This document shows, piece by piece, positions 6,206 to 6,895 of a stretch of 6,895 nt of DNA. The notes under the pieces are model-generated. The model was not told the DNA's origin. It saw only the letters and a list, made by a program, of their open reading frames with translations, and searched no databases. The DNA is from an uncultured Candidatus Altimarinota bacterium (GTDB taxonomy: Bacteria; Patescibacteriota; Gracilibacteria; BD1-5; JAGOOR01): NCBI GenBank assembly GCA_937920005.1, contig CALETF010000169.1, forward strand, positions 1 through 6,895. The letters run 5' to 3'. Position 1 is the stretch's first letter, and the number at the start of each line of letters is the position of its first letter. The translations under genes were made by a program, and so were the position numbers.

Positions 6206-6666
6206 CATCACCTATTATTCTCGCTGTTCTCTGCGCTGTCGGTGTACACACGGTGCTTTTTACTGATTCTGGTCATCGTCTCCAGAGCGCTATCGTCGAG
6301 AGTGATACCACGAGTCATGCCGAGGCACATCTGGTTGCAAGCGAAAAAAATGTGACCTTCAAAGTCAACGTCACAGCCACCAACGTCACAAAAATCGAGG
6401 GGACACTCAACTATGATGACGAATCAGTTATTCTTAGTAATGCTGTTTCATCAGTTTGAAACATCACAATAGCTGATCAAGACTTTTCCAAAAAAGTAAC
6501 GCTCACATTCCCAAAACCAACCAATATACAAAAAGGTGATACGCTCGTCACTTGGACTATGACTCCTGTACTCCCAGAAGTTCACTCTATCAATCTCACA
6601 GATGTCACCATCACTATGACTGATGGAGAAAATCCACTCACGACAGAGGGTACTGGAGAGTTTTAG
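6187..6666 (+). CDS. Membrane-anchored or secreted beta-rich protein, cohesin-like
   Basis: A 159-residue protein with an N-terminal KRR followed by a hydrophobic helix at about residues 8-25, acting as a signal or signal-anchor. No lipobox is evident. The rest is rich in Thr, Val and short alternating strands, for example ATNVTKIEGTLNYDDESVIL and KVTLTFPKPTNIQKGDTLV. It resembles the beginning of cohesin or Ig-like beta-sandwich domains in which a 'G-x-L-x-Y-D' strand is typical. TGA at codon 91 (6457-6459) is read as Gly in SSVGNITIADQ, without which the frame would stop halfway. The role is probably extracellular, in surface binding or assembly, but no specific function can be claimed. It overlaps the preceding gene by 19 nt and its TAG overlaps the stop of convergent pgl. 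Confidence 0.75.
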
Positions 6667-6895
6667 TGAGTTAAGTCCAGAATAATTTCTGGCTTCAAAA
6701 GTTTCGCAGGACAATCAACTACATCAACCGTATCACCCAAGAAGTTCTCAAGAGCTTCTTTTTTTGACTCACCAACAGCAAAGAGACAAGTAAATGGAAT
6801 CTGAACTCCTGAAGCCGACAAGGATATCCGACGTGATGGTGGCTTCGGAGAATCAACGATATCGATATATCTACTTCCCTGCGTATCGAGTCACG
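6663..6895 (-). CDS. pgl: 6-phosphogluconolactonase, C-terminal part
   Basis: The gene is cut by the right edge; 76 residues of the C-terminus remain, ending in TAA at 6663-6665. They contain DSPKPPSRRISLSASGV, then LFAVGESKKEALENFL and VDCPAKLLKP. These match the end of Pgl/DevB proteins of the glucosamine-6-phosphate isomerase superfamily: the SPKPPxxRIS strand, the GESK motif and the (L/C)PA segment before the final strand. The enzyme hydrolyses 6-phosphogluconolactone to 6-phosphogluconate in the oxidative pentose phosphate pathway, in the cytoplasm. One TGA in frame at 6891-6893 is read as Gly. It is convergent with the beta-rich protein and shares four bases (TTAG) of overlapping stop codons. 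A related sugar-phosphate isomerase is the main alternative. Confidence 0.8.

Noticed and set aside
76..6666. Reading the broken frames as pseudogenes or as frameshifted assembly
   Set aside because: The pieces are in the same frame, separated only by TGA, with intact catalytic motifs on both sides. No TAA or TAG interrupts any of them, so recoding explains all cases at once.
76..6893. UGA as tryptophan (code 4) or selenocysteine
   Set aside because: TGA sites fall where families have Gly, TGG is used for Trp in the same genes (including directly after a TGA at 5214), and 21 sites without associated SECIS-like structure are too many for selenocysteine.

Overview
Organism and genetic code. 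The window reads coherently only if UGA is translated as glycine (NCBI table 25). Seven of the eleven genes are broken by in-frame TGA under the standard code, an eighth (pgl, cut by the right edge) has one in its visible part, and all are restored when TGA is read as Gly. I count 21 such codons. Every gene ends in TAA or TAG and none needs TGA as a stop. Several recoded positions fall where the family has a glycine, such as the F-A-x-G-x-R motif of the GspE/PilB ATPase. This points to the Candidate Phyla Radiation lineages Absconditabacteria (SR1) or Gracilibacteria (BD1-5); I cannot separate the two. The code itself is already known in these groups. I see no mobile element, CRISPR array, RNA gene or new defence-like system.

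Layout. The left edge (1-10) equals the 3' end of an Illumina adapter and is probably not genomic. It is followed by the tail of a probable Fur-family metal regulator (to 65) and, 10 nt later, a complete ZIP-family metal transporter with a histidine-rich loop (76-822). A perfect 16-bp hairpin (821-856) separates this from convergent minus-strand genes: a lysine-rich membrane-anchored protein of unknown function (867-1511) and, upstream of it, a PilB/GspE-type secretion or pilus ATPase (1634-2923). Divergent from the ATPase is tilS, tRNA(Ile)-lysidine synthase (2980-3930), whose true 3' end overlaps the convergent GTPase gene hflX (3914-5050) by 17 nt.

The right third, divergent from hflX, holds four plus-strand genes: an unrecognised 183-aa soluble protein (5085-5636), a 48-aa four-cysteine zinc-ribbon microprotein (5685-5831) behind a good promoter, an unrecognised cysteine-containing 123-aa protein (5834-6205), and a membrane-anchored or secreted beta-rich protein (6187-6666). 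A partial minus-strand 6-phosphogluconolactonase (6663-6895) runs off the right edge.

Expression. Genes are tightly packed, with convergent pairs overlapping at their stops. Shine-Dalgarno motifs at useful spacing are essentially absent. For pilB, hflX and the 48-aa gene, a -35/-10 pair ends only 6-9 nt before the ATG, which suggests leaderless mRNAs. Most genes are housekeeping or generic; the least explained are the lysine-rich membrane protein and the 5085-6205 cluster.
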